This document shows, piece after piece, positions 7,580 to 15,764 of a DNA stretch of 64,000 bases. The number at the start of each line of letters is the position of its first letter. The stretch's first letter is position 1. A program made the position numbers and the translations under genes. This stretch comes from Xanthobacter dioxanivorans (lineage in GTDB: Bacteria > Pseudomonadota > Alphaproteobacteria > Rhizobiales > Xanthobacteraceae): the NCBI RefSeq assembly GCF_016807805.1, contig NZ_CP063362.1:4816501-4880500 (forward strand), read 5' to 3'. The notes beneath the pieces were generated by a model. It ran no database searches and was not told the origin of the DNA. It saw nothing but the letters and a program-made list of their open reading frames with translations.

Positions 7580-8332
7580 GTGACTGACGGATTCTACATA
7601 CCAGACGGCAATGAGGCACTGCGGGACGATATCCCGGCGGTCGTGGAACTGATCGAGCGAACCGCGCGGTGGGTCAATCCGGAGACATTTCGGCGCTTAC
7701 CGGTGTGGGCGCCGCACACCGCTCGCGGACGACCGCTCTACGATGCGGGATGGACCCGCCGCTATACCAACACCCGAAAGGCGACAGGGGTCACCGCTGA
7801 GAAGTTCGAAGGCAACGTCGCCGCGCTGCAGGCGCTGGTGGCCGCCCTCGACGTGGCGTCGCCCAAGCCCAAGAATTGGACCGTCTGCCATATCTGGGGA
7901 TACGACGATCCGTCGTTCGCGCAGCAGAGCAGCGTCGTGCAGGATCCGCGATACTTCTCGTGCGTCGCCAACATGGTGTGGTTGCCCACGCCGCTGAAAG
8001 GCTTCACCGACACGCTCCCCGAAATCAAGGCCATGCTCAGGGTGTGCGCCTTCCATCTCTACGGATGGGCTTGTGAGCATCCCTCGGTCACAGAGCAGGC
8101 CGCCAAAGTGACGTCTGGATGGATCCCTGATGGGTATCCGAAGAGTTGGCCGACTCCTGATCGCCCCGGCGTGCTACCGCCAGGCGCCGCGCCGTTCAGC
8201 GAGCGGATCGCGCGCGAGATCGCCAAGCGCAAACGGAAGATCAAGATCGATATCGAGAACGCGGCGTTCCTGCACTATCCGAAAGAAGAGGTTCTCGGCG
8301 TGCTGAAATTCTGGGGCATCGAGCTGGGCTAG
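7580..8332 (+). CDS. Unknown protein with HNH-like core
   Basis: The 250-residue protein starts at a GTG; the nearest upstream in-frame ATG (7556) runs into a stop. The central part, NWTVCHIWGYDDPSF followed after about 20 residues by VANMVWLPTPLKGFTD, resembles the CHIW...N.VWLP pattern of some treble-clef/HNH-like nucleases. Only one of the usual metal-binding cysteines is present. The C-terminal half is basic (AKRKRKIKID). It is the only plus-strand gene among backbone genes here and stands next to the DUF2493 gene. Nuclease activity is a weak inference; otherwise the function is unknown. Confidence 0.6.
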   Translation: MTDGFYIPDGNEALRDDIPAVVELIERTARWVNPETFRRLPVWAPHTARGRPLYDAGWTRRYTNTRKATGVTAEKFEGNVAALQALVAALDVASPKPKNWTVCHIWGYDDPSFAQQSSVVQDPRYFSCVANMVWLPTPLKGFTDTLPEIKAMLRVCAFHLYGWACEHPSVTEQAAKVTSGWIPDGYPKSWPTPDRPGVLPPGAAPFSERIAREIAKRKRKIKIDIENAAFLHYPKEEVLGVLKFWGIELG

Positions 8333-8339
8333 GCGGCGC

Positions 8340-9275
8340 TCACGCGCCGCCACTGCCGAATTTCCAGACCGGGATGCCGAACTTACGCGCCTTGTCGGCG
8401 AGATTGTCCTGGATGCCGGTGCCGGGGAACACCATCACGCCGATCGGTAGGACGGCGAGCATCTGATCGTTGCGTTTGAACGGCGCGGCCTTGGCGTGCT
8501 TCGTCCAGTCGGGCTTGAATGCAATCTGCGGAACCTTGCGGTGGTCGGCCCAGCGAGCGGCGATGCGTTCGGCGCCCTTCGGCGATCCACCGTGCATCAG
8601 CACCATGTCGGGATGCTTGGTGTGGACCTGATCGAGCTTGGCCCAGATCAGCCGGTGATCGTTGAAGTCGAGCCCGCCGGTAACCGCGATCTTCGGACCC
8701 GCCGGGATCATCACCTCGCTCTCGGCCCGGCGCTTGGCGGCGAGGAAATCGCGGCTGTCGATCATCGCTGAGGTCATGGCGCGGTGATTGACCATCGATC
8801 CGCTGCGTGGCCGCCAGGATGATCCGGTGTGGCGCTCGAAGTGTTCTGCGGCCTGATCGCGCATCAGCTCGAAGGCGTTGCGGCGCTCGATCATGGTCTG
8901 TCCTTCGGCGGTGAGACGTTCGAGTTCTACCGACTTCACCTCCGAGCCGTCCTGTTCGCGCTGGCCGCGGCGCTGCGCCTGCTCATTGTCATCGAGTTCG
9001 CGTCCGATCCGGTCGGTGGCGCGATGGAAAAGGTTGACGGTCGACCAGAGGAGGTCATCGAGGTCGGGTTCGAGGCGGGTGTCCTCGAGGGTGGCGATCA
9101 GGGCGTCGAAGATGTCGGCGATGGCCCCGGCGACCGCATCGCCTTCGGGAAGTGGCCTCGGATCGGGTTCGTCCTGAAAGGGACGAAAGCCGTAGAGTTG
9201 GAGTTCGGTCAGGACGTGGTCGGTTGGGGATGAGGCGTGGTGCGGTTCGAAGCCGTCGTCGTGCTCGCTCGCCAT
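8340..9275 (-). CDS. DUF2493 domain protein (Rossmann/SLOG-type)
   Basis: The 311-residue protein has a DUF2493 domain in its last 120 residues: KIAVTGGLDFNDHRLIWAKL, HPDMVLMHGGSPKGAERIAARWA and a final PGTGIQDNLADKARKFGIPVW. This fold is related to the DprA/SLOG nucleotide- or ligand-binding Rossmann folds. The N-terminal half is acidic and helical (IFDALIATLEDTRLEPDLDD) and lacks known motifs. An AAGGAG ribosome site precedes the ATG. DUF2493 proteins are conserved next to the Toprim and strawberry-notch genes on alphaproteobacterial ICEs, as here. Its ligand is unknown. Confidence 0.87.
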   Translation of the reverse strand: MASEHDDGFEPHHASSPTDHVLTELQLYGFRPFQDEPDPRPLPEGDAVAGAIADIFDALIATLEDTRLEPDLDDLLWSTVNLFHRATDRIGRELDDNEQAQRRGQREQDGSEVKSVELERLTAEGQTMIERRNAFELMRDQAAEHFERHTGSSWRPRSGSMVNHRAMTSAMIDSRDFLAAKRRAESEVMIPAGPKIAVTGGLDFNDHRLIWAKLDQVHTKHPDMVLMHGGSPKGAERIAARWADHRKVPQIAFKPDWTKHAKAAPFKRNDQMLAVLPIGVMVFPGTGIQDNLADKARKFGIPVWKFGSGGA

Positions 9276-9598
9276 GGGATGCTCCTTCGTCGGTTTGACC
9301 GCGACCCTCGCGGCCTTCTGGCGACGAAAGCCGTCGGGCGGCCCGGACCTGCACCCGGAGCGTCAGCGCAGGGCCAAGCATCGCGCCGGATGGCGAAGGC
9401 CGGCTATTTTGTTTCGCGATGGAAAGCGCTCCTCTGGAGCGCGCCGGAAAATAGCCGGGCGCAGCCATTGCCGGTCCGGGCCGCTTGACGGCCGATCGCC
9501 CTCTCGAAGGCCGGGTCGTGGTCCTCTCCGGCGCAACGGGATTCAGCCTCGTGCGAAACCGGCGACGGCCGCCGCTGCTCCGCGCTTGCCCCTTCCGG
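9276..9598. other. 323-bp intergenic region with nested hairpins
   Basis: It separates the Toprim gene from the DUF2493 gene, both on the minus strand, and no credible open frame is present. Its most striking content is the nested inverted repeat at 9400-9458, listed separately. It probably also carries the DUF2493 promoter. Confidence 0.5.
9400..9458. repeat. Nested inverted repeat (hairpin within hairpin)
   Basis: The outer arms CCGGCTATTTT (9400-9410) and AAAATAGCCGG (9448-9458) are perfectly complementary over 11 bp. Inside the loop, GCGCTCC (9426-9432) and GGAGCGC (9436-9442) form a second perfect hairpin. It lies in the 5' untranslated region of the DUF2493 gene. Candidate roles are an RNA regulatory structure, a terminator of the preceding Toprim transcript (the outer arm gives a short U run), or a single-strand origin. 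Confidence 0.55.
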
Positions 9599-10642
9599 CT
9601 ATGCCGCCAAGGTGAGAAAACGGGCGACGTCCTCTGGGGCGAGCTGCTGACGGGTCGCTGCCCGCAGCGCGCCGATGCCGAGGGTGCGGAGATCCTCGTT
9701 GAAGTCCCCAAGCGTCGGCGACAGCACAATCGCCTCGATGCCGGCCGTCTGCGCCCGTTCGACCAGGCTATCGCGCGCGCCGTCACCGGCCGGATCGTCG
9801 TCGCGGGCGATGTAGAGTCGGCGAAGGGTCGCCGGGAACAGGATGGCGGAAAGGTGTGCGGCCGAGAGCGCAGCCGCCATTGGCAGGCCCGGTAGGGCCA
9901 TGCGGAGTGACAGGATCGTCTCGATGCCTTCGCCGGCCGCAATCACATCGTGCGCCGTGCCGAACCGGACCGCATGGCCGAGGAGATCGCCCATTGCCCG
10001 CCGCGGTGTGTCGATTGGCGCCTTGCCGCTCCCTTCGGGGCTGAGCCAAGTGCGATGTACGCCCGTGATCCGGCCGTCGAGATCGGTGACGGACGCGATC
10101 ATCGCCGGCCAGGTCTCGGTCGGCGAATGTTCATCCGGCCGGTAGTAGCAGCGCGGATGGAAGCGGAGTGATCCGGTTCCGTGCAAAGCCGTGATGCCGC
10201 GTTTCCGTAGATACGACTTTACGACTGTGCCCGTAATCGGCTGCGACATCGCGAAGAGCCGTCGTGCGGCCTCCGGCGATCCGGCGGGCGCCGATGCCGG
10301 GCGTCGTTGGTGGTCCGGGTCTGGCTCCGGATGCGGCAGGCTCAGGAAGGTCCGGGCCTCATCGGCGACGTCCTTGAAGTCGATCAGCCCGCAGCTCTCG
10401 CGGATGACATCGAGGAGATCGCCGTGTTCGCCTGTGGCGGCGTCGGTCCATTTGCCCGCCGCACCCCTGCCAGAATCGGCCCCCTTCAGGCGGACGAACA
10501 TCGAGCGGCCGGGCGTGTTGCGGACGTCGCCGACCAGCCAGTAGCGGCCCTCGCGATATCCGGCAGAGAGATAGTGCCGGCACACGGCCTCGGCCTGTCG
10601 TCCGAGACGCTGTGCCAGTTCGGATGCGTCATGCCGGGCCAT
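9599..10642 (-). CDS. Toprim-domain, primase-like protein
   Basis: The 347-residue protein has a C-terminal Toprim fold: DVIAAGEGIETILSLRMAL supplies the catalytic glutamate, and YIARDDDPAGDGA the acidic DxD cluster. The N-terminal half contains a P4-primase-like stretch around HPRCYYRP and VTDLDGRITGVHRTWLS, typical of plasmid and phage primases. The ATG at 10642 is one base past the strawberry-notch stop, so the two are surely co-transcribed. It lacks an obvious zinc-binding domain, so it may need a partner for priming. It probably acts in processing or replicating the transferred strand. Confidence 0.85.
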   Translation of the reverse strand: MARHDASELAQRLGRQAEAVCRHYLSAGYREGRYWLVGDVRNTPGRSMFVRLKGADSGRGAAGKWTDAATGEHGDLLDVIRESCGLIDFKDVADEARTFLSLPHPEPDPDHQRRPASAPAGSPEAARRLFAMSQPITGTVVKSYLRKRGITALHGTGSLRFHPRCYYRPDEHSPTETWPAMIASVTDLDGRITGVHRTWLSPEGSGKAPIDTPRRAMGDLLGHAVRFGTAHDVIAAGEGIETILSLRMALPGLPMAAALSAAHLSAILFPATLRRLYIARDDDPAGDGARDSLVERAQTAGIEAIVLSPTLGDFNEDLRTLGIGALRAATRQQLAPEDVARFLTLAA

Positions 10643-10643
10643 G

Positions 10644-13600
10644 TTACGCAACCTCCCGCTCGGCGATCCGCTGGACGGGATAGCGCTCCATGACCTTCGA
10701 AAGCACGGCCGAACCACTCGCGTCCGTTGGCACGAACATGCGGAGCTTCCAGGAGATGATCTCATGGAAGAGGCCGTAAGCGCTAAGGCGCTCGCGCATC
10801 GTATCAGTGAAGCCGGAGAGTTCGATGCGGTTGGTGCCCATGACGCGGACGCGGCGGAGTTGGAGGCCCTCGGCGAGGTCGAGGATGGTCTTGCCGTCGA
10901 TCAGGGCCGCGAAGGCGTCATCCGGTGCCAGAGTGCCGGCTCCCATTGCCAGCGCGCCAGCGACCCAGGTGGGCGACACCTTGCGGCCGATGATGCGCTC
11001 ACCGTCGTTGGTCTGGAGCCGGTAGACCCGTGGCGACTCGTTTGGCAGGCGCTTCCAGATCGGCAGCAACAGGCCCGAGACGACATGGATGGTGCTCTCG
11101 GAGAACGCCGGTACGTCGGCGACCTCGACAGTCCACGCTGATGCGAAGGCCGCGCGCTCGGCTTCGACCCAGTGGCTTTCCGCCATCATGGTCAGCGAGG
11201 CGTGATGCTGCTCCATCGGCCGAATCAGCCGGACGCGGCGCTCGATCTCGCCGTCATCCAACATCAGCGAAGACGCCGGCACCTGAACGGCGGCGCGGCC
11301 GGAGCGGTCGTTGACCAGCAGCATCGCCCGACGATCGGATAGCAGTTCCATCGCCTCGTCGAGCGTGACCGGCCGGTTGCGAACCCGCTGCGTGATCGTC
11401 AGCAGACGGGTTTCCGCACCCGTCCCCGGATGAACGTGGATCGTGTTCCGGTCGGTGACGGCGAAGCTCTCCGCCCTCAGCGTTTCCAGTCCGACGTCGT
11501 AGGTGCCGCTGGCGATGGCACCCTCGATCTTGGCGTTGAGGAGCTGCTCGAACGCCGTGAAGAGGATGCCTTGGAGTTCGATCGTCAGGGCGAGCATGCG
11601 GTTGAGGAACGTCGTGATCGGCGGCAGCTCGTCCTTGATCCCGTTCGAGTCCATCAGCAAAAGGCCTGTCGCGTCCTCGAACATCTGGAGCGAGCAGCCC
11701 TCGACCTTGCCGCGCACCAGCAGCAGGTAGAGCTGCCGCAGCGCATCGCGCGCATAATGGCTTTCCAAATTGTCCTCGGGGCGGAACAGGCCCTGACCGC
11801 CGGTCTGGCGCTGGCCCCTCGTGATCGCGCCCAAAGTGTCGAGACGCCGGGCGATGGTGGAGAGGAAGCGCTTCTCGGCCTTCACGTCGGTCGCGATCGG
11901 GCGGAAGAGCGGGGGCTGCGCCTGGTTGGTGCGATTGGTCCGGCCGAGACCCTGAATGGCCGCGTCGGCCTTCCAACCCGGCTCCAACAGATAGTGGACG
12001 CGCAGCCGACGGTTTCGGGCGGACATTTCGGCGTGGTAGCTGCGGCCGGTCCCGCCCGCGTCGGAGAAGACGAGGATTCGCTTCACGTCGTCCATGAAGG
12101 CGGCGGTTTCGGCAAGATTGGCCGATCCCGCGCGACTCTCGACGACGAGCCGGTCGCCTTTGCGCACGATACGACGCGAACGGCCGGTGACCTCGGCGAC
12201 GATGTCCGTGCCGAAGCGCTGGACGATCTGGTCGAGTGCGCCCGGAACCGGCGCCAGCGATGCGAGATGCTCAATCAAGCGGTCGCGGCGAGCGACGGCT
12301 TCGCGGCTCTCGACGGGCTGGCCGTCGCGATAGACCGGGCGTGACGACAGATTGCCTTCAGAATCCGTGAACGGCTCGAAGAGCTGCACCGGGAAGGAAT
12401 GGGCGAGATAGTCGAGCACATATTCCCGCGGAGTGATGTCGACGCGCACGTCGTTCCACTCGTCGGTCGGAATCTCCGCCAGACGGCGCTCCATCAGCGC
12501 TTCGCCCGTCGAAACGATCTGGATGACGGCGGCATGGCCCTCCGCCAGATCGCGCTCGATGGAGCTGATCAGGGTCGGCGTCTTCATGCTGGTGAGGAGA
12601 TGACCGAAGAAACGCTGCTTGGCGGATTCGAACGCCGATCGAGCGGCGGATTTGGCCTGCGCATTGAGCGTGCCCTTGTCGCCCGTGATGTTGGCGGCCT
12701 CCATCGCCGCCGACAGGTTGTTGTGGATGATGGAGAACGCCCCGGCATAGGCGTCATAGATGCGCGTCTGCTCGGGCGTGAGCTGGTGCTCGACGAGCTC
12801 GTATTCGACGCCGTCGTAGGAGAGCGAGCGGGCGGTATACAGCCCCAGCGCCCGCAGGTCGCGCGCGAGCACTTCCATGGCCGCCACGCCGCCGGCCTCG
12901 ATCGCCTCCACGAACTCGGACCTGGTCGAGAACGGAAAGTCCTCGCCGCCCCAGAGGCCGAGGCGCTGCGCATAGGCTAGATTGTGGACCGTGGTCGCGC
13001 CGGTGGCGGAGACGTAGACCACGCGCGCGTTCGGCAGCGCATGCTGAAGGCGTAAGCCTGCACGTCCTTGCTGCGATGCGGCCTGGTCACCGCGTTCACC
13101 CTTGCCGCCCGCGGCATTCTGCATGGCGTGGCTCTCGTCGAAAATGATCACTCCATCGAAGTCGGAGCCCAACCATTCGACGATCTGACGGACGCGCGAA
13201 ACCTTCTCGCCACGCTCGTCGGAGCGTAGCGTGGCATAGGTGGTGAATAGGACGCCTTCCGGTAGCCGGATCGGCGTGCCCTGGCGGAAGCGCGAGAGCG
13301 GCGTCACCAGCAGCCGCTCCATGCCGAGCGCGGACCAGTCGCGCTGCGCGTCCTCGATCAGCTTGTCGGACTTGGAGATCCAGACGGCGTTGCGGCGGCC
13401 CTGCATCCAGTTGTCGAGAATGATGCCGGCGCTCTGACGGCCCTTGCCGGCGCCAGTGCCGTCACCGAGCATGAAGCCGCGCCGGAAGCGGACCGCATTC
13501 GGGGCATCCTCGCGCGCGGCCGAGACGACGTCGAAGGTGTCGTCCACCGTCCACGATCCGGCGAGATAATCGCCGTGGGCCTCGCCGGCATAGATCACCG

Positions 13601-14981
13601 TCTCGAGCTGGGCGTCGGACAGCAGGCCATCGGCGAGAAGCGGCGCCGGCAAGCGTGGCCGGTAGCTCGGCTTGGGCGGCGCGACCGAGGCCATCGCAGC
13701 GGACTGAACCAGCTTCGTCGGATGGGCCTGAGAGCCGGGAATACGGATCGACTGCAATCCGTATTCCTCATAAATCGCATCCGTGAGCCGGGAACCTTCG
13801 GCCGGCTGCCAGTCGAGGGTCTCATAGGCGAGATCGAAGCCCTCGGGTTCACTCAGAACGGTGGCCGCGGTCGCCGACGAGCATGGTCGAGCGAGGTAGC
13901 CGCGCACGGTGCGGGGAACTGCGGGACGCAGCGTGGCCTGGGCCGTCGTGGATGCGGGGACCGGCAACCGCGCTGGCATATCGCGGATCACCCAGCCGAG
14001 CAGCGTGGCGGCGTCCGGTGCGCTGCCGGCCGAGGGGGCGACGACCGTGGGATCGTCGGCCGGCCGCTTGTCGATGACAGTCAGCCGGGTGTCGATCGTC
14101 GTGCCATGCTTGGCGTAGACCGAGCCATCGACGGCGGCCGAGAACACGACGCGGCCATGCTCCTGAAGCCGAACGAAGGCTGCTGCCCAAGCCGGCGCGT
14201 CGGGCGCGAAGCTGGCGCCCGTGATCGCGACCAGTCGGCCACCGTCGCAAAGACGCGCGAGCGCGGAGGCGATGTGGCGGTATGTGGCGTCGGCCATCCG
14301 GCCGGAGACGTTCGCCATAGCCGAGAACGGCGGGTTCATCAGCACCACGCTCGGCGCGAGGCCGGCGTCGAGATAATCATGGATCTGCGCGGCGTCGAAC
14401 CGGGTGACCGATGCCGAGGGGAAGAGGCAGTCGAGCAGTCCCGCGCGGGAAGCGGCGAGTTCGTTCAGCATGAGCGATCCGCCGGCCAATTCGGCGAGGA
14501 CGGCGAGCAGACCCGTGCCAGCGGACGGCTCCAGAACGCGATCGGTCGCGGTGACCGCCGCGGCGGTGGCGGCCGCCAGACCCAGCGGAATCGGGGTGGA
14601 GAACTGCTGAAGGGCTTCGCTCTCCGCCGAGCGGCGGGTATGGGTCGGCAGAAGCTCCGCGATCTTCGCCAGCATCGGCAGCATGGCGGCCGGCGATGTG
14701 GCCTTGGCGCGGATTGCCGGGCCGAACTTGCGCAGGAACAGGACCGTCGCCGCCTCGCAAGCGTCATAGGCGGTTTTCCAATCCCAGGCGCCGGATGCGT
14801 CGGAGGCGCCGAAGGCGGCGTCCATCGCGCCGCGCAGCGTGGCGGCGTCGATCCGCGCGCCGCGTGCGAGATGGGGCAGGAGGAAACGCGCCGCTTGGGC
14901 GATACGCGGCGATGGGTCGGCCGCGGGCGCGAGTGGAAGGGCTGGAGCCAGGGCGGCCCCTGATCCGGGAAGATGCGTCAT
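10644..14981 (-). CDS. Strawberry-notch-like helicase with N-terminal methylase domain
   Basis: This is a 1,445-residue protein with two parts. Residues about 140-300 form an N6-adenine-methylase-like fold, with SAM motif VLEPSAGTG (149-157) and catalytic-type NPPF (216-219). From about residue 440 it is a superfamily-2 ATPase of the strawberry-notch family, with Walker A GDGTGAGKGR (506-515), IIFDESH and a long C-terminal helicase half with FSDAGGTGRSYHA and GLGRTNRTNQAQPP. I chose the ATG at 14981, preceded by AAAGGA; the frame upstream is non-conserved. Such giants are conserved ICE backbone proteins. They may protect or remodel incoming DNA. A structured leader precedes it at 15011-15077. 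Confidence 0.9.
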   Translation of the reverse strand: MTHLPGSGAALAPALPLAPAADPSPRIAQAARFLLPHLARGARIDAATLRGAMDAAFGASDASGAWDWKTAYDACEAATVLFLRKFGPAIRAKATSPAAMLPMLAKIAELLPTHTRRSAESEALQQFSTPIPLGLAAATAAAVTATDRVLEPSAGTGLLAVLAELAGGSLMLNELAASRAGLLDCLFPSASVTRFDAAQIHDYLDAGLAPSVVLMNPPFSAMANVSGRMADATYRHIASALARLCDGGRLVAITGASFAPDAPAWAAAFVRLQEHGRVVFSAAVDGSVYAKHGTTIDTRLTVIDKRPADDPTVVAPSAGSAPDAATLLGWVIRDMPARLPVPASTTAQATLRPAVPRTVRGYLARPCSSATAATVLSEPEGFDLAYETLDWQPAEGSRLTDAIYEEYGLQSIRIPGSQAHPTKLVQSAAMASVAPPKPSYRPRLPAPLLADGLLSDAQLETVIYAGEAHGDYLAGSWTVDDTFDVVSAAREDAPNAVRFRRGFMLGDGTGAGKGRQSAGIILDNWMQGRRNAVWISKSDKLIEDAQRDWSALGMERLLVTPLSRFRQGTPIRLPEGVLFTTYATLRSDERGEKVSRVRQIVEWLGSDFDGVIIFDESHAMQNAAGGKGERGDQAASQQGRAGLRLQHALPNARVVYVSATGATTVHNLAYAQRLGLWGGEDFPFSTRSEFVEAIEAGGVAAMEVLARDLRALGLYTARSLSYDGVEYELVEHQLTPEQTRIYDAYAGAFSIIHNNLSAAMEAANITGDKGTLNAQAKSAARSAFESAKQRFFGHLLTSMKTPTLISSIERDLAEGHAAVIQIVSTGEALMERRLAEIPTDEWNDVRVDITPREYVLDYLAHSFPVQLFEPFTDSEGNLSSRPVYRDGQPVESREAVARRDRLIEHLASLAPVPGALDQIVQRFGTDIVAEVTGRSRRIVRKGDRLVVESRAGSANLAETAAFMDDVKRILVFSDAGGTGRSYHAEMSARNRRLRVHYLLEPGWKADAAIQGLGRTNRTNQAQPPLFRPIATDVKAEKRFLSTIARRLDTLGAITRGQRQTGGQGLFRPEDNLESHYARDALRQLYLLLVRGKVEGCSLQMFEDATGLLLMDSNGIKDELPPITTFLNRMLALTIELQGILFTAFEQLLNAKIEGAIASGTYDVGLETLRAESFAVTDRNTIHVHPGTGAETRLLTITQRVRNRPVTLDEAMELLSDRRAMLLVNDRSGRAAVQVPASSLMLDDGEIERRVRLIRPMEQHHASLTMMAESHWVEAERAAFASAWTVEVADVPAFSESTIHVVSGLLLPIWKRLPNESPRVYRLQTNDGERIIGRKVSPTWVAGALAMGAGTLAPDDAFAALIDGKTILDLAEGLQLRRVRVMGTNRIELSGFTDTMRERLSAYGLFHEIISWKLRMFVPTDASGSAVLSKVMERYPVQRIAEREVA

Positions 14982-15010
14982 GGAGGGTCCTTTAGGAGAG
15001 CGGGAAAGGT

Positions 15011-15077
15011 CCGAGCCGCCCGGCGCTCTCTCTCGACCGCACCGGCTCAAACCCGTCCCGGCCGTCCTCTCCCTCTG
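15011..15077 (-). promoter_or_regulatory. GA-rich structured leader of the strawberry-notch gene
   Basis: Read on the minus strand, this has AGAGGGAGAG, then ACGGGTT, then a stem GAGCCG/CGGCTC (15043-15048 with 15013-15018) whose loop contains GAGAGAGAG. The same order of elements occurs before parB and ardC. A shared RNA or DNA-binding regulator is likely. The stem here differs from the other two copies, so this is the most divergent member. Confidence 0.45.
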
Positions 15078-15263
15078 ATTCCAAAGGCTTGACGCGCAGC
15101 GCCGCCGCACAAACCGCTCGTTACGGCGCGACCAAGATGCGGGCGGGGTTTCGATCGCCGGGCGGCGTGGCTACACTCCGTCGACAATCTCAAGACGCGT
15201 ATCCCGTCGGCCTCCGAGGCCTGTCCGCGTCTTCGGTGCAACGCGGTCAGATGGAGGCAAAGG

Positions 15264-15620
15264 ATGAAAGCAAGCGCAGTCGGGCTCGTCGCCGTGGTCG
15301 CCTTGGCGGTGGGATTCGGCGCGGGGTTCGGCCTGCGGCCGGTCCTCATGCCCACGACCTCGGCGGCTGCGGTCGCGGGTGTCGCACAGCCGACCGAGCA
15401 GGAAGCGACGGACGCCGTCCGGCGTCATAAGCTCTTCACGGGTACGTCGCTGGCCAACGCGACGCTGAAGCTCGGCGATTGCTCTCCGGGCGGTGTCGGC
15501 CCCGGCGTCACGTGCATGACACAGCTTACGATGGACCCGACGCGGGCCAATGCTGCCCCTCAGAACCGCCCGATCGGATTCGCGCGCGTCAACGGCCAAT
15601 GGGAAGTGGCTGTCTGGTAG
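15264..15620 (+). CDS. Small exported or membrane-anchored protein
   Basis: This is a 118-residue protein with an N-terminal hydrophobic segment (about residues 4-26, MKASAVGLVAVVALAVGFGAG) that acts as a signal anchor or signal peptide. The small periplasmic domain that follows has two cysteines (CSPGGVGPGVTC) which could form a disulphide. A GGAGG site lies 8 bp before the ATG. It is transcribed towards parB and ends before a shared terminator. No family was recognised; entry exclusion or envelope functions are possible for ICE-encoded proteins like this but are not supported directly. Confidence 0.65.
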   Translation: MKASAVGLVAVVALAVGFGAGFGLRPVLMPTTSAAAVAGVAQPTEQEATDAVRRHKLFTGTSLANATLKLGDCSPGGVGPGVTCMTQLTMDPTRANAAPQNRPIGFARVNGQWEVAVW

Positions 15621-15671
15621 AGGGACGGCATGCCGCCGGTCGGTAGGGCGACAGCGCCAAACGCCAACAAA

Positions 15672-15720
15672 GAAAAAGCCCGGCTGATCCCTGTGACGCA
15701 GGGGGCCGGGCTCTTGCTTA
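15672..15720. terminator. Bidirectional intrinsic terminator between convergent genes
   Basis: AGCCCGGC (15677-15684) pairs with GCCGGGCT (15705-15712), with an inner CCCTG/CAGGG stem. On the minus strand the stem is followed by CTTTTTCTTT, a good U tract for ending parB transcription. On the plus strand the tract CTTGCTT is weaker. Confidence 0.8.
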
Positions 15721-15764
15721 TCGGTATCTGGGACCCGGCGGCGATTGCCGCCGGGTAGTGTCGC

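Noticed and set aside
13575..14963. 462-codon plus-strand open frame
   Set aside because: It lies wholly antisense to the strawberry-notch methylase domain and is rich in arginine and glycine, as expected of a high-GC shadow frame.
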